Assembly: GCA_933207985.1 (NCBI GenBank)
Contig: OW240915.1
Span: 266,895,000-266,958,999 of the forward strand
Source: Pelobates cultripes
Lineage: Eukaryota > Chordata > Amphibia > Anura > Pelobatidae
Reading direction: 5' to 3'
DNA length: 64,000 nucleotides
Made by a program: the position numbers and the translations under genes. Under the pieces are notes generated by a model that ran no database searches, was not told where the DNA came from, and saw nothing but the letters and a program-made list of their open reading frames with translations. Below are positions 24,363 to 36,789 of the stretch, one piece after another. The stretch's first letter is position 1. Every line of letters begins with the position of its first letter.

Positions 24363-26008
24363 ATATTATTCTGAATCCTTGACTTTTAGTTCGGATGTGA
24401 AAAGCACTGAGTTTAAATTAGACACTGAACGCTTTCCATCGAATGTTAAAGTTTTGGTCAGTTCGACCGAATTCCGTCTAGAATTGGCTTTAGTAAATAT
24501 GAGAATTGCCATTTTAATCAGAATGTAGCCCTTTTCACTGGATTGTGAATAAACCTGCTGGTTTGTAGCTAACCATCCAAAATGGACCAGAAGAGAGCAA
24601 CCATTTCCTTCCCTTTGCTCTTCAAGCGGTTAAGCATCAACAGAGTAATTTATTCATGGGAATTGTCAGGAATTTTAATCATTAATCCAATATCAACAAG
24701 CTGGAATGAGGAGTGATCTTGAGATTTTTCAGATTTGGCTACCATGACCAAAAAATTAGGTTCACATTGAATTCACAACAGTTCACACTTTAAAGAATAA
24801 CACTGACAGATTGGAGAAACAGTTAGCATAATTCTGTTAGGCTTGAAATCATGTTTATCACTTAGTATAACCTGTCTTTCTTTTCAAACTTTCACATTAA
24901 ATGTGTTATCCATCATGACTTGATAACAAGGATTAATCCACTGTGACTATTTAAAGAACTACAGTACCTATCAATAAAATTGTCATGCTGATACACCTAC
25001 TTCCACTTTCCTTGCCTTTAGCAAAAAGTAAAAACTTTCAGCAACCATTTGTATGTTAAAAGAGGGATACCTTTAATGGAATGATATACTATTTTGAACA
25101 AAAATTGATAGATGTAACCCTATAACCGAATTATACTCTACACTGTATTGTATTGCAAGTATGTGTATGTACATATTTTTCTTATATATTTATGATTTTG
25201 ATGTGTTGGAACACTCTTAGATCTGCTGGAATATTAATGGATTAACAGTGAGCATCCATTTAGTAGCTATTTTATTGTCCAGATCTAGATTTTAGCTGTT
25301 TGATCAGGCTATAAATCCAGATCTAATTCATGATCATTTAGAGGCTTTTTTTGCAAAATCCAAACATTGCTAAATACTATGAAAAATGTCCAAATGTTGC
25401 AGTTCGAGTAGCCCTGTACAGAATCATATGGTTTTACCCCATTCAATGCAGTGCCATTTGGACCCCATTGAATAAACTTTACTATTTACACACATCACTG
25501 TATATTAACAAATTCAAGATAATATTTATCTGTTCACATGGGTATCAAACATCGGGAAAAGTTATATAATATTGGCCAATGGCAGAAAGCATCCAGACAG
25601 GATAAGAAATCCAGGTCAAAAATGCAATACAGAAAGTTGCAAAGTTTACATAAAAAAAGCAGAGATGAAACAATAAGAAAGTGGAAGAATATTTCAAGAA
25701 TTACTATTTTGGCCTACCATTTTTAATTCCATTGGCAGCTCTTTACAACAGTTGCTTTAGTAAATAATCCTGCAGTAGAAGTATCCTACTACAGGTATCA
25801 GGAGCTATTAAAGATATGCTAGTGATGGTTGTATAGAATACTCAACCACATCAATGTTAATCCAATTCTCATCACTGATGGACTGCGGCATTCCTTGCCT
25901 TTAGGAAATGTTTCATTAGAACAGGTTAAGATCACAGAAGAGAATAGACAAAAAGTACTTTGGAGGTGAATGTAAAAATAAATATTTACAGTAATCAATA
26001 ATGATAAA
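24363..26008. other. AT-rich sequence without a recognised feature
   Basis: No gene or element boundary was recognised. Confidence 0.4.
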
Positions 26009-26590
26009 ACAAGGGACTGACTGCACTTAAACATGCATAATTAGGTTGCTGCTGGGAGCCAATAAGTACAATAAAAAAATGAAAATCCAGCGCCCTCCCT
26101 TATTCACGAAACAAGTTTGGTGCTGACAGATTTAGTTAGTTTTTTTTAAAACACCTAATCTAGGCAAAGAAATAATGGGGGTTTAGTTACATTATATGAT
26201 CATACATTGCATAAGCCTGCCACAACGTCAATGTACCACATCTTTGGCAGGTCCTACACTAACAGCCTAATGTCTGCTAGATGAACTACTTACTTGGGGA
26301 CAAAATTCAATTTCGAGTTCTCTGCAGTACAAGGCTAAATAGGGCCCTGGGATGAGTCACCTGTGACAGGGAGGGTACAAAACCAAGGCGTTGGCTTTAG
26401 AGTAGGACCTGCCAAATATGGGGTACATTGACGTTGTGGCAGGCTTATGCAATGTATGATTATATAATGCAACTAAATCCCCATTATTTATTACCTAGAT
26501 TAGATGTTTTTTAAAAAAACTAACAAAATCTGTCAGCACTAAAGTTGCTGCTTAGTGGATAAGGGAGTGTGCTGGATTTTCTTTTTTAAT
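26009..26590. repeat. Foldback element with about 190-bp inverted arms
   Basis: Left arm about 26077-26275 and right arm about 26395-26590 are inverted copies (for example TTGCATAAGCCTGCCACAAC against GTTGTGGCAGGCTTATGCAA), with a roughly 120-bp spacer. Same family as 4449-4697/12371-12868; a single right arm lies at 42690-42875. No ORF. Terminal target duplications are not clear, so the superfamily is unassigned. Confidence 0.85.
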
Positions 26591-29220
26591 CAATAATGAT
26601 AGTTAATGGACAAAACAGAAATGATTGTAATGAAAGGCTACCAGTCTCCCACTCACCATCACTAAAAACTATTTATTTTGTTTTAAAAGAATTAAAATCA
26701 TATTTCTACAACTTATATTTGCTCTATGGTTATATTTCCTTTACAATATTCTCTATAAATTTCTGCCACTGCTTTGTAATAATTCTACTATTAAATGAAA
26801 TTAAAAATCTAAAGACTTAGTCATGATCAGTTCTTTGTCAATTGAAATCATACAAATTATTAGCATTTAACACATATTATTTCATGTGTGTGAGTAATAA
26901 CAGCTCTATGTTTTATTTACAAATTCTAATATATGCTTAATACTGATAATAAACACAAATTCAACTAATGTAGAACTGAGCATTGACACATGTATTTATA
27001 TATATTTATATATATATACAAAAGTGTGTAAAAAATAAATTTACATGCATTTTCAAAAGGAACAAACAGAATTTATTTGGTTTTATATTTATATATTTTT
27101 CTTTGTGACACTCACAATGTACTTTCTTTAATTTCTCCAATGACAGCTCCTATCGAGGTATGGTAGTATGTAGTAGTACAAAAGAAAAATGCAGTCATTT
27201 GTTCCTATTTTCTAAGTATTAGGTGTTTTGTGTTACCAGTTCTCAAAGTTTCTAACACTGATTTAATCAGATTTACGCCCAGTGACATCTGGTTTTTCTG
27301 CTCCAGGCTTGAAGATATACCTACAGTTTATTTTATCCTAAAACAGGATTACCACATTTTAATGGATGAATATGATTTCTTCAAGTCAATAGGCAACAAA
27401 TTAAGAAATGATTCCTTTGGTATGCATAAATCATATGCTGCAGGAAGGAGATTAGTCTATTTAGTCAATGCTGTTCAATTAACATTCAGCTTTGATATTG
27501 CTCCTAAAATATATGGATTCTACATTTTTGCGTATTGAATAAAAGTACGAATAACTTGAATATGACCAAAAAAGCCTTGTTGATTTGTAGCCTTAACCTT
27601 GATTCTTGACATATGGTCCTGTGGTCTTTTGTTCCCAACACAGACTTGCTAACTACATCCTTTATACAGTATCTTTGTCTTACAGGTCTATTTTAGCTCG
27701 GATACTGCAGGTACCTGTCGTTAGGTTATGCCATTGTATTTCAAACTTCCCATTTTTGTCTTCACCACTTCACTAGTTTATACTGAGGTTGACCAGCTTT
27801 TGCAAAAAAATTATGTTTCATTATCACCCACTTGCACCAGAAATGTCTATACAGCAGGGCATATAGACATTCAAATACAGTGTCACAAACTCATTGGTGG
27901 AGGTGGTTGATTTTTGCTAGGTCCTCAGTGGACCAACTCCTGCAACTAGGCTCCTACTTCTGTTTTCGTCTGCCATTCATTCATCTCTGCACTGTCTCCT
28001 GCTTCTGCTCCCATTACAGTTTTTGTTGTAACAATAGACAAAAAAACAAAACATTAAGTAGAAATGTCTATCTATAAAACTCCTCAAATACATATGGTTG
28101 ATCAGTTATATGTATTTTATTCACATATTATTTAAAAAACAAAACATAGTAATATAATGAGTCGTTCAAATTATCTTTCATACTATGAATTATTTATATA
28201 TAAAATTTTACATCTTTTTATCATTCAGCTGAATAATCCTGTAGAGACTAATGTTTTGTTTCCACTGGGAGATAGAGACCGAACTGTCTTGGAAAGTTAC
28301 AAACAGATTTCCATAAATTTAAATATATACGCATCTCTATTAAAATTTAACAATGTTATATCCAAAGGCTTCTCAAATGCTTCCAGGTTACAGTAATTAA
28401 GTAGATGTGATAATTGGGATTGTATTGCTTTCCTTAGATGTCAGAGCTTTTTTCTTTATCAAAGGTATTTTTAATTAGGTCTTAAACTAATTTCTGCCTA
28501 TCTTGTTTAGCTTTTTTGTTCCAACACATTAGAAACAAAGTTGAATATTGTCAGCAAATAAAACAACTTGCCATTAATTGAGTAAAGTCCTTCTCGAAAT
28601 GTTGTGTTTCTGTTGTCAGGATGAGCTACATGTTACAGACACAGCATTTATGCCTGACAGTTACTTACATCACAGTTATTAATATTTTCAAGATACAGAT
28701 ATGAATATTTTCAATGCCAGAATCTTACAATTATTTTGATATTAAGCTGAATGTGTCACACATGTTACTGTGCAAGGGTTTAATATTTGATTTTGGCATT
28801 ATATTGCTTGATTGAAATTGTGTGAAATTAATAATAATAATAATTAACAATCTAAGTTCTAGGCTTGGCATTTAGCAATTTAAAATACATATATATTTAT
28901 TCTGTGGCAGTCACTCAGTCCTCTTATTATCCAGACTCACGCTTGTACCACCATGAATGTCTGACCAAATGCTGAGCCTTTATGGCATGCTACAATTGTT
29001 CAGCAAGAATGGGATATGAATAGACTAGACTTGATGCTGAGGTTAACAGCAGCTAAATTACAGACATTCAGTAAAATTGCCCCTTTAGACCTCTTCAACC
29101 GAAGACACAAGGCTAACCCTATAGCCAGCAGTGTCTTTTGGTTTTGTGCTGCTCTAGGCATGACAAAACTTAGGCACCCCCTCCCCCATTCTAAAATTAT
29201 CTTCCTGTTTAAAACCAACA
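26591..29220. other. AT-rich intergenic stretch, no gene
   Basis: A 102-codon open frame at 27230-27538 has no recognised domain and sits in AT-rich sequence, so it is not called. Sequence at about 29030-29200 (GCTGCTCTAGGCATGACAAA) resembles an unnamed dispersed repeat that leads into the minisatellite. Confidence 0.35.
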
Positions 29221-29360
29221 CACTCTTTGCCCGACAGATACACACCCTCACTGATACATGCACTGACATGCACTCAAAGACATATACACACACTGTTTAA
29301 CCAACACACAAGGACAGACGCACACTCACTCAATCAGTGTCAGACACACATATACTCACT
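29221..29360. repeat. CA-rich minisatellite, left segment
   Basis: Degenerate CACTGACA/CAGACACACA units. The array stops at CATATACTCACT (29349-29360) and resumes with the same 12 bases at 30869-30880, so the two segments form one array split by an insertion. Confidence 0.75.
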
Positions 29361-30440
29361 AAAAAAACAACAATATATGTGAACACAACCCCAATGAAAA
29401 TGATATAATATAAAAGCAAACTGAGACTTCCCTTATCTCTAAGGTGAAGTATCCAGATGAATCCCCGAAGACCTCCTCCTGTCTTCAATAGATATACACA
29501 GAAAAATAGGGGACAATCTGCTAAATACAAATAAAACAAAAAAACATAGCATATAACTGTGTGGAGACTGGTATTGATGTGCAATCACAAATGGTCACTC
29601 ACAATTTTGAGGAGTTAAAAAAGCCTTGAGTGGTGTCTTTATGGAGTTAAAGCAGCTTTATACAGTATTTTTCCGTATCCAGTGTGTTGTTCCTCCTCAC
29701 ATATTCCTCAGCAAATAGGTATATATGTCTCAAAGAGAGAAAAATGTACAAAAATGTAGTGTACTTCCAGAATATAATAAAAAGTGTTTTAATGACTTAC
29801 ATTTAAGAATAAAACAAACAGCATGTCACCATAAACGTCCTACGCGTTTCGTCCTTAAGATGGACTTCCTCAGGGACTTGGTATGATAAAGTGCAGTTAG
29901 AAATAGCAGCAATAATAACAATATCCCCCCCACAGTCCTTTATATACACCCCCATATAATCTTTAAAGTCTTTCAGCTGGTATTCAATTTTCAATTTCGG
30001 CGGTATGGAGTCCGATGACGTTATCGCGTCCGCCGCGTGCGTTCCACCATGCGTTCCACAGACCCGGAAGTGGGTTGCGATCGTCATTCTCTCTCTTCTA
30101 TTCCCATGCATTGACTCAAAATATATACAAACAGGTGGATAGAGCGAAAAAGGGGAGGAACAAATAATTAAAAAATACTCTGGACGGCACTACAAACTAA
30201 AAAGATCAAATGAATGTACATTCTCACTAAGATCTAAAATTAAAGACACATATGTGTATATATGAATCCCTTTTTCATTAGATTTCACAAATCATTTTCT
30301 CACATACTTATCATACATATTTCCTTCTTATTACATAACATCTTGGATAATTTCAAAATTGTAACAAACTATACATATGTAGTATATAAACAATGAGCCC
30401 ATTTATATTGCACTCCTTGTCTCATTCTTAGGACAGGATA
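29361..30440 (-). mobile_element. Probable retroelement terminal fragment splitting the minisatellite
   Basis: Non-minisatellite insert between two halves of the same CA-rich array. Antisense to the window it contains CCTGAGGAAGTCC...GGACGAAACGCGTAGG (29837-29877), a motif arrangement described for Penelope-like element terminal repeats and related retrozymes, then a CpG-rich segment at about 29990-30090. No protein domain is visible. Assignment to a Penelope-type long terminal region is inference. Confidence 0.45.
29837..29877 (-). ncRNA. Candidate minimal type-I hammerhead ribozyme
   Basis: On the minus strand: stem I strand GTCC (29877-29874), core CTGAGGA (29873-29867, matching CUGANGA), an extra A (29866), stem II GTCC/GGAC (29865-29862 with 29854-29851) around a 7-nt loop, GAAA (29850-29847), palindromic stem III ACGCGT, then A as the cleavage-site base and GGAC (29840-29837), which pairs with the first GTCC. 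A very short palindromic stem III is typical of retroelement hammerheads thought to act as dimers. The extra A before stem II is a deviation, so activity is uncertain. Confidence 0.45.
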
Positions 30441-30747
30441 AAAATTTTTTTTTTATATTTATTTATTTATTTATTTATTTTTATTTTTTTTTTTGAAAAA
30501 GCTAAACCTTCAAAGTGAAAAAATATAAATATAATTAAATAATATGAAAATAAAAATAAAAATAAAATGAAATAATTACTTAATAATAAATAAAGATAAA
30601 ATGAAAAATAAATAAAAAAATATAAAAATATAAATATAAAAATAAAAATAAAATAAAAATAAAAATAAGAATGAAAATTAAACTAAATAAAAATAAAAAT
30701 AAAATGAAAAAATAAAATAAAATGAAAATAATAATAAAAATAAAAAT

Positions 30748-30778
<31 letters not shown>

Positions 30779-30868
30779 TAAAATAAAAATAAAAATGAAA
30801 ATGAAAATAAAAATAAAAATAAAAATGAAAAAATAAAAATAAAAATAAAAATAATATACATATACTGT
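30441..30868. repeat. (AAAAAT)n-like low-complexity tract
   Basis: About 430 bp, beginning T-rich (TTTATTTATTTATTTA) and continuing as AAAAAT/AAAAATA repeats up to the point where the minisatellite resumes. It yields long Phe/Ile-rich open frames that are artefacts. Confidence 0.9.
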
Positions 30869-31375
30869 CATATACTCACTGACAGAAAAGCACATATACA
30901 CTCAGTGTCAGACACACATCCACTCAGTGTCAGACACACATACACTAGCTGACAGACATGCACACACTGACAGACACACACACATTCTGACACACACACA
31001 CACACACTGACAGACATACACTACCACTGACAGACACACACTCTCAGTGAAAGACACGCATACACACACTGACACATGCATTCACACACTGACATGCATA
31101 CACACTGACACACACATACACACAGTGACAGGCACACACACACACTGACAAACACATATACACTCTCACTGACAAACGCAAAGACACACACTTACTGACA
31201 AACACATATACACTCTCAGTGATAGACACATACACACTCACTAACAAACACACACTCATTGACAAACACACATGCACTCTAACTGACAGACACACACTCC
31301 CACTAACAGACACACACACACACTCTCACTAACAGACACACACACTCTCACTTTCAGACACACACACTAACACAC
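30869..31375. repeat. CA-rich minisatellite, right segment
   Basis: Roughly 500 bp of degenerate CACTGACAGACACACA units (for example CTCACTGACAGA, CAGTGTCAGACACACA). Followed at about 31385-31600 by GC-richer sequence that looks like part of the same dispersed repeat. Confidence 0.9.
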
Positions 31376-33330
31376 TCATCATTTTTTTTTATTTCAATCC
31401 ACCTAGCATCCCTACCTTCGGGATTGCTGGAGTTGATTCTTCCCTGGGGTCCAGTGGGGCTGGCTGCAGATCACTGGCAGACACAGGCAGGCAGATGGGC
31501 AGGCAGGTGCACAGTGGAGTTGGGCAGCGAGGGAGCGGTAATCCTCTTGCTCAGCTCCCTTGCACGCTTCTTAGTGATGCCAGAGTGACATCATATTGCG
31601 CTAAATACAGTGCTGTCTATAGCTGTGATAATTGTTCTCATTCCTGTATCACCATTGTTTTGTTACGCTGGAAGGCCTTTGACTGGTACAGTACCACTAT
31701 CAGTAGAGAACACTACTCTTTTCTGTTACTTGGATTCAGAAACACATGCCTACGAAGCTTTCTTCCCTCATGAGCTTTTGTTTTCAAACCTTTTATCTTT
31801 ACAGTTGGCTCAATAATAAAAGAATGCCATAAAAACAAAAACAAAACATAAACAAAAAACTTAAAACAAAACAAAACATAAAACATAAAAAGTAAAGGGG
31901 AATAGAAATACCTCAGGCAGACTGTACTGGAATCTAAATAGCGTGTAAGGACATTTCAAAAAAGCAAAAAAAAGTCACATAATTACTGATTGTATGTTTT
32001 AAAAGTTTACTTGCTGAAAAAAAACACCAATATATTATATCACATATAAGAGAATGACACTAAGGCCGAACATTTACATAGAGTTTCTAAGATTACTAAT
32101 GCATGCGTTCTGAGAAGATTAAGGGGTCTATTTACGAAGCAGCAAGTTGTTGTAGGCCAACAAAAGACAAGCAGGGTTATCAACTAAACACCAGATTTTG
32201 TGCAGATGGACAAAATCCGGTGAAATGGACTGATTTCCCACTGCATTGGCAATTCTCATACTTAATAAGGCAAAATATGGTCAATATTTAGTCAGCCTGA
32301 GCTATAACAATCGCTGGGATGCATTCAGTATCCGAATTAGAATCAATGCTTTTGCAACCAATTTGGAGGATTCACACAGCACTGATTTTAACCTGAATAG
32401 GGACTGCATGTTCATAATTATCGCTTATTTTCTACTATTTTTGTACTATTTGTCTGCTGACAGTGCTAGCAATCAGAGGTCAAATAACTAAATAACCTGC
32501 AGCAGTTAATTTCAAACTCTTCTTATCTTCAGTACTATAAAAGGCCAAATAAATATGACACTATTTTTGGAGTTGTGGACAATAATATATCCCCCCTCCC
32601 CATTATTTAATTTATTAGAGTCTCCACCCACTGCTCATGGTTCCTCCCACTGATTATTATAATAAGGCCTCCACCAATTGGTGAAGGCCTGGAGGTGAAC
32701 ACTAGGTTTTCCCTCCTGAATGTTATAATAATCACCACCAGCTGAGTACAAGTGAGGTGGTAAAAAAGGTCTGGGTTGCAAAAAGTCTTACTCTGAATTA
32801 AAGAGTTGCAAGCAGTGCAGTTTAAACATCTGTAACATCCTGCGTTAATGTATTCTGTATTAACTCAAACAGGTCTGTGTGTAGCAGCATATCTTTTCGG
32901 TTTGAATTTTGACAGTAGCTCATGACAGGTAGACTTTTAAAAAAATCTCCAGGTTCTTATCTCTTTAATTTATTTGTTGGGATGAATGGACCATTCTATG
33001 TATTGTCTATCAGATCACTTTGCGACATTTAGTGAATCAATCACTATTCAGGTTTTGCAAATGAATGGGTGTAACATAATGCAATTATTTATGCTAATTT
33101 ATGAAACTTTGTTATGAGATCACTTCCTGTTCACTGATAATAAAATTTGATAAGATTGTCTTGAGAAAAGTCAAAGAGGGACTGAAATGTTGACTGTACC
33201 ATCTTTACACAAATAAAGGAATTATTGCGCAAGACTTCAAGCAATCTGAGTGCATTTCTCTGGGATATAATATTAAGGCACAAAATAGAACAGAGGCAAG
33301 AACAGGACAGGAATGTTATTGCCTAGCCCA
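31376..33330. other. Intergenic stretch, no gene
   Basis: No gene supported. A-rich low complexity at 31825-31895. A compact inverted repeat AGGCCTCCACCAATTGGTGA...AGGCCT sits at about 32665-32690 within an unnamed, slightly GC-richer repeat (32620-32770). Confidence 0.4.
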
Positions 33331-33336
33331 TGTTGG

Positions 33337-33337
<1 letters not shown>

Positions 33338-33393
<56 letters not shown>

Positions 33394-33395
33394 AT
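33338..33395. repeat. (AT)n microsatellite with GTAT interruptions
   Basis: Two AT runs joined by ATGTATAT. Confidence 0.95.
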
Positions 33396-33699
33396 TTCAT
33401 TCTAAGTATATTTTCATATTTATATAAATTAATGTCAAAATAACACCTAGAATAAAATTTTATGAAATCTTGCAATCTGATCGATATCATCGCTATCACA
33501 TGACTCAGCTTGGTGGGACTCACTGCAGGGGGGGTTGCCTAGGTTGTCAGGCAGTCCCCCCTAATCAGATCTGGCAAGGAAGGTAAGTATAGAGGCTGCA
33601 GGGAGGGCCCCAACAATAAGGCATGCAATGCCCCCCTAACGACATCAAAGCTCTCCTTTTGACGGATTGGATACCCTAATGTTGGGAAGGGGTTCATTA

Positions 33700-34104
33700 G
33701 TAGCAATATACAGCAGACTAGAGGACACCCACTGAGACTGGAATAAAGGTGATTTCGCTTACAACAGAGGAAATGTTTCTTTACAGTAAGAACAATAAAG
33801 ATGTGGAATTCTCTACCTAAAAAGTTTGTCTTATCAGATTCTATAGATACTTTTAAAAAAGATCTGTATGCTTTTTTTGTTGTTGTAAAAACTGAATTTT
33901 CTAATTAATATCAGGTTTTTAATCCAAGGAGAAATTTGATTGACACTATGAAGTCAAGAATGAATGTTTTCCCTTCTTGTGGGATAACTGCAAACTGTTC
34001 AGTTGTTGTTCCTTATTTTTGGATCAACAGCATAAAAGAATGGGTTTCGATGTTGAACTTGATGGACTTTAGTCTTTTTTTCAACATAGATTAATATGTA
34101 ACTA
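33700..34104 (+). mobile_element. CR1/L2-type LINE, 3' end fragment
   Basis: The forward strand carries the C-terminal coding remnant (TTTCTTTACAGTAAGAACAA, then AATTCTCTACCTAAAAAG) and a 3' UTR ending TTGAACTTGATGGACTTTAG, TCAACATAG and TATGTAACTAT. This order is typical of amphibian CR1/L2-like elements. 5'-truncated. Confidence 0.7.
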
Positions 34105-34607
34105 TATTGGCCAAGATGCACCAAGATAATGATAACATTTTCATTAAATGCTCTGACAGGTAAACAAATATTGTATATATTTTATTGGATGTTCCAGAAT
34201 GTAATATTAGAGTCATTAATTTTCATACTATTTTTGTAATACTATCCTTAAGGGCTCTGGAACCAACATGTTTCATCACTGATTAAATACTTTACTCACA
34301 GTGTCTACCCTACATCAAACTGGATGATTTTTTTTTTTATATTTATTATTTATTGATTTCTTATAAAAGACAATACGATATACATTTATACATAGTACAA
34401 TTGGGTATTTGAACTGTAATCCATTGTTGTCTCTCATCATTTAGCTGCTAAGACTTTATACATATAATACCACTTAAACATAAAACATTCAAGTTGAATG
34501 CGTGGGTAATCGGCACAGCTTCTCATCTAATACACATTAGATTAAAAAAAAAGAAGAAGAAGACATTTGGGAGACCCAATGATTTCTAAATTATTTTTGC
34601 GTGTGTA

Positions 34608-36167
34608 CAGGGAGTGCAGAATTATTAGGCAAATGAGTATTTTGACCACATCATCCTCTTTATGCATGTTGTCTTACTCCAAGCTGTATAGGCTCGAAAG
34701 CCTACTACCAATTAAGCATATTAGGTGATGTGCATCTCTGTAATGAGAAGGGGGTGTGGTCTAATGACATCAACACCCTATATCAGGTGTGCATAATTAT
34801 TAGGCAACTTCCTTTCCTTTGGCAAAATGGGTCAAAAGAAGGACTTGACAGGCTCAGAAAAGTCATAAATAGTGAGATATCTTGCAGAGGGATGCAGCAC
34901 TCTTAAAATTGCAAAGCTTCTGAAGCGTGATCATCGAACAATCAAGCGTTTCATTCAAAATAGTCAACAGGGTCGCAAGAAGCGTGTGGAAAAACCAAGG
35001 CGCAAAATAACTGCCCATGAACTGAGAAAAGTCAAGCGTGCAGCTGCCACGATGCCACTTGCCACCAGTTTGGCCATATTTCAGAGCTGCAACATCACTG
35101 AGTGCCCAAAAGCACAAGGTGTGCAATACTCAGAGACATGGCCAAGGTAAGAAAGGCTGAAAGACGACCACCGCTGAACAAGACACACAAGCTGAAACGT
35201 CAAGACTGGGCCAAGAAATATCTCAAGACTGATTTTTCTAAGGTTTATGGACTGATGAAATGAGAGTGAGTCTTGATGGGCCAGATGGATGGGCCCGTGG
35301 CTGGATTGGTAAAGGGCAGAGAGCTCCAGTCCGACTCAGACGCCAGCAAGGTGGAGGTGGAGTACTGGTTTGGGCTGGTATCATCAAAGATGAGCTTGTG
35401 GGGCCTTTTTCGGGTTGAGGATGGAGTCAAGCTCAACTCCCAGTCCTACTGCCAGTTCCTGGAAGACACCTTCTTCAAGCAGTGGTACAGGAAGAAGTCT
35501 GCATCCTTCAAGAAAAACATGATTTTCATGCAGGACAATGCTCCATCACACGCGTCCAAGTACTCCACAGCGTGGCTGGCAAGAAAGGGTATAAAAGAAA
35601 ATCTAATGACATGGCCTCCTTGTTCACCTGATCTGAACCCCATTGAGAACCTGTGGTCCATCATCAGATGTGAGATTTACAAGGAGGGAAAACAGTACAC
35701 CTCTCTGAACAGTGTCTGGGAGGCTGTGGTTGCTGCTGCACGCAATGTTGATAGTGAACAGATCAAAACACTTACAGAATCCATGGATGGCAGGCTTTTG
35801 AGTGTCCTTGCAAAGAAAGGTGGCTATATTGGTCACTGATTTGTTTTTGTTTTGTTTTTGAATGTCAGAAATGTATATTTATGAATGTTGAGATGTTATA
35901 TTGGTTTCACTGGTAATAATAAATAATTGAAATAGGTATATATTTGTTTTTTGTTAAGTTGCCTAATAATTATGCACAGTAATAGTCACCTACACACACA
36001 GATATCCCCCTAACATAGCTAAAACTAAAAACAAACTAAAAACTACTTCCAAAAATATTCAGCTTTGATATTAATGAGTTTTTTGGGTTCATTGAGAACA
36101 TGGTTGTTGTTCAATAATAAAATGAATCCTCAAAAATACAACTTGCCTAATAATTCTGCACTCCCTG
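34608..36167 (+). mobile_element. Tc1/mariner transposon (1,560 bp), DD36E type
   Basis: Bounded by TA on both sides (34606-34607, 36168-36169). Outer ends CAGGGAGTGCAGAATTATTA and its inverse are perfectly matched. An internal variant (GCATAATTATTAGGCAACTT at about 34791-34810) recurs inverted at about 35956-35975, so each end carries two related repeats, an IR/DR arrangement. Inserted into the antisense L1-like LINE. The residue spacing D..E of the transposase counts to 36, pointing to the published DD36E/Incomer group. Confidence 0.93.
34827..35839 (+). pseudogene. Tc1/mariner DDE transposase, one stop and three single-base frame changes
   Basis: The cut-and-paste transposase starts at ATG 34827 (MGQKKDLTGSEKS). 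The helix-turn-helix DNA-binding part includes CSTLKIAKLLKRDHRTIKRF (about 34893-34952). The catalytic part includes a TDEM motif, MQDNAPSH (second Asp) and PDLNPIENLW; counting from the Asp of QDN to the Glu of IEN gives 36 residues between. Breaks: TAA at 34866-34868, frame changes near 35101, near 35241 (T run) and near 35410 (T5 run). The rest is well preserved, so decay is recent or partly technical. Confidence 0.9.
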
Positions 36168-36789
36168 TATATTCCCAGACTTCATATTTAAGTTTTCATT
36201 CCATTTCTCTAATATTTTTTCCCATATTTTACAAGTTTATAAATTTGGCAGTGAAGTTTTATTCATAAAAAATCCCATGTTTCCTTAATATAGGAATTGA
36301 AGATTGACTTCTTCCTAGGCTGGTACACTACTTTTCTTCCAATGTCTGGCTATAACTAGCTTGGAAGCAGTTAAAATATGGGTAATTATTCATTTATCAC
36401 TTTTGGTTGTCTGTGGCCATTTAACTTGGAGTAAAAAAGTATCTGGTGAAAATAGTAGTTTAGTTTGGATTTGATTTCCTAGTTGGTTATTTATTTTCTC
36501 CTAGAATTTCTGTATAATTTCTGTATAATTGCACAACTCCACCAAACAGGAAAATAATTTGCATTAGGCAAACCGCATCTCCAACATGAGGATTGTTGTG
36601 TTGGGTAAATTTTTTTCAGCTTACTTGGGTTTAAATACCATCTGTTGATTACCTTATAGTGATTTTCTATGATGTTAATTATAATGCAACATGGCAAAAA
36701 ATTTAAGCAGGCATGACCAAAGTTAAAAATCTAGGGTCTCACTTATGGTCAATTTAGCCAGACAACAAGAGAGAAAAACAAGAAGTGAA

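Larger units (their letters stand above)
34329..36720 (-). mobile_element. Antisense L1-like LINE 3' part, interrupted by Tc1 element
   Basis: Read on the minus strand, the ORF2 C-terminus enters at about 36720, runs to about 36180, is interrupted by the Tc1/mariner element (34608-36167), and continues as 3' UTR to a T run at 34329-34338 (poly(A) in element sense, preceded by several AATAAA-like signals). The coding part shows YKVINRWYLNPSKLKKIYP and the Cys motif CWRCG, followed by ASKLVIARHWKKSS, the usual L1 C-terminal pattern. Confidence 0.75.

Noticed and set aside
24789..24830. TTTAAAGAATAACACTGACAG as another TTAA MITE end
   Set aside because: No matching inverted partner with TTAA found downstream.
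27230..27538. 102-codon open frame starting near MLPVLKVSN
   Set aside because: No recognised domain, AT-driven composition, no neighbouring exon or splice evidence that I can support.
30580..30901. Phe/Ile-rich antisense frames of 72-93 codons
   Set aside because: They are translations of the (AAAAAT)n-like tract and carry no protein information.
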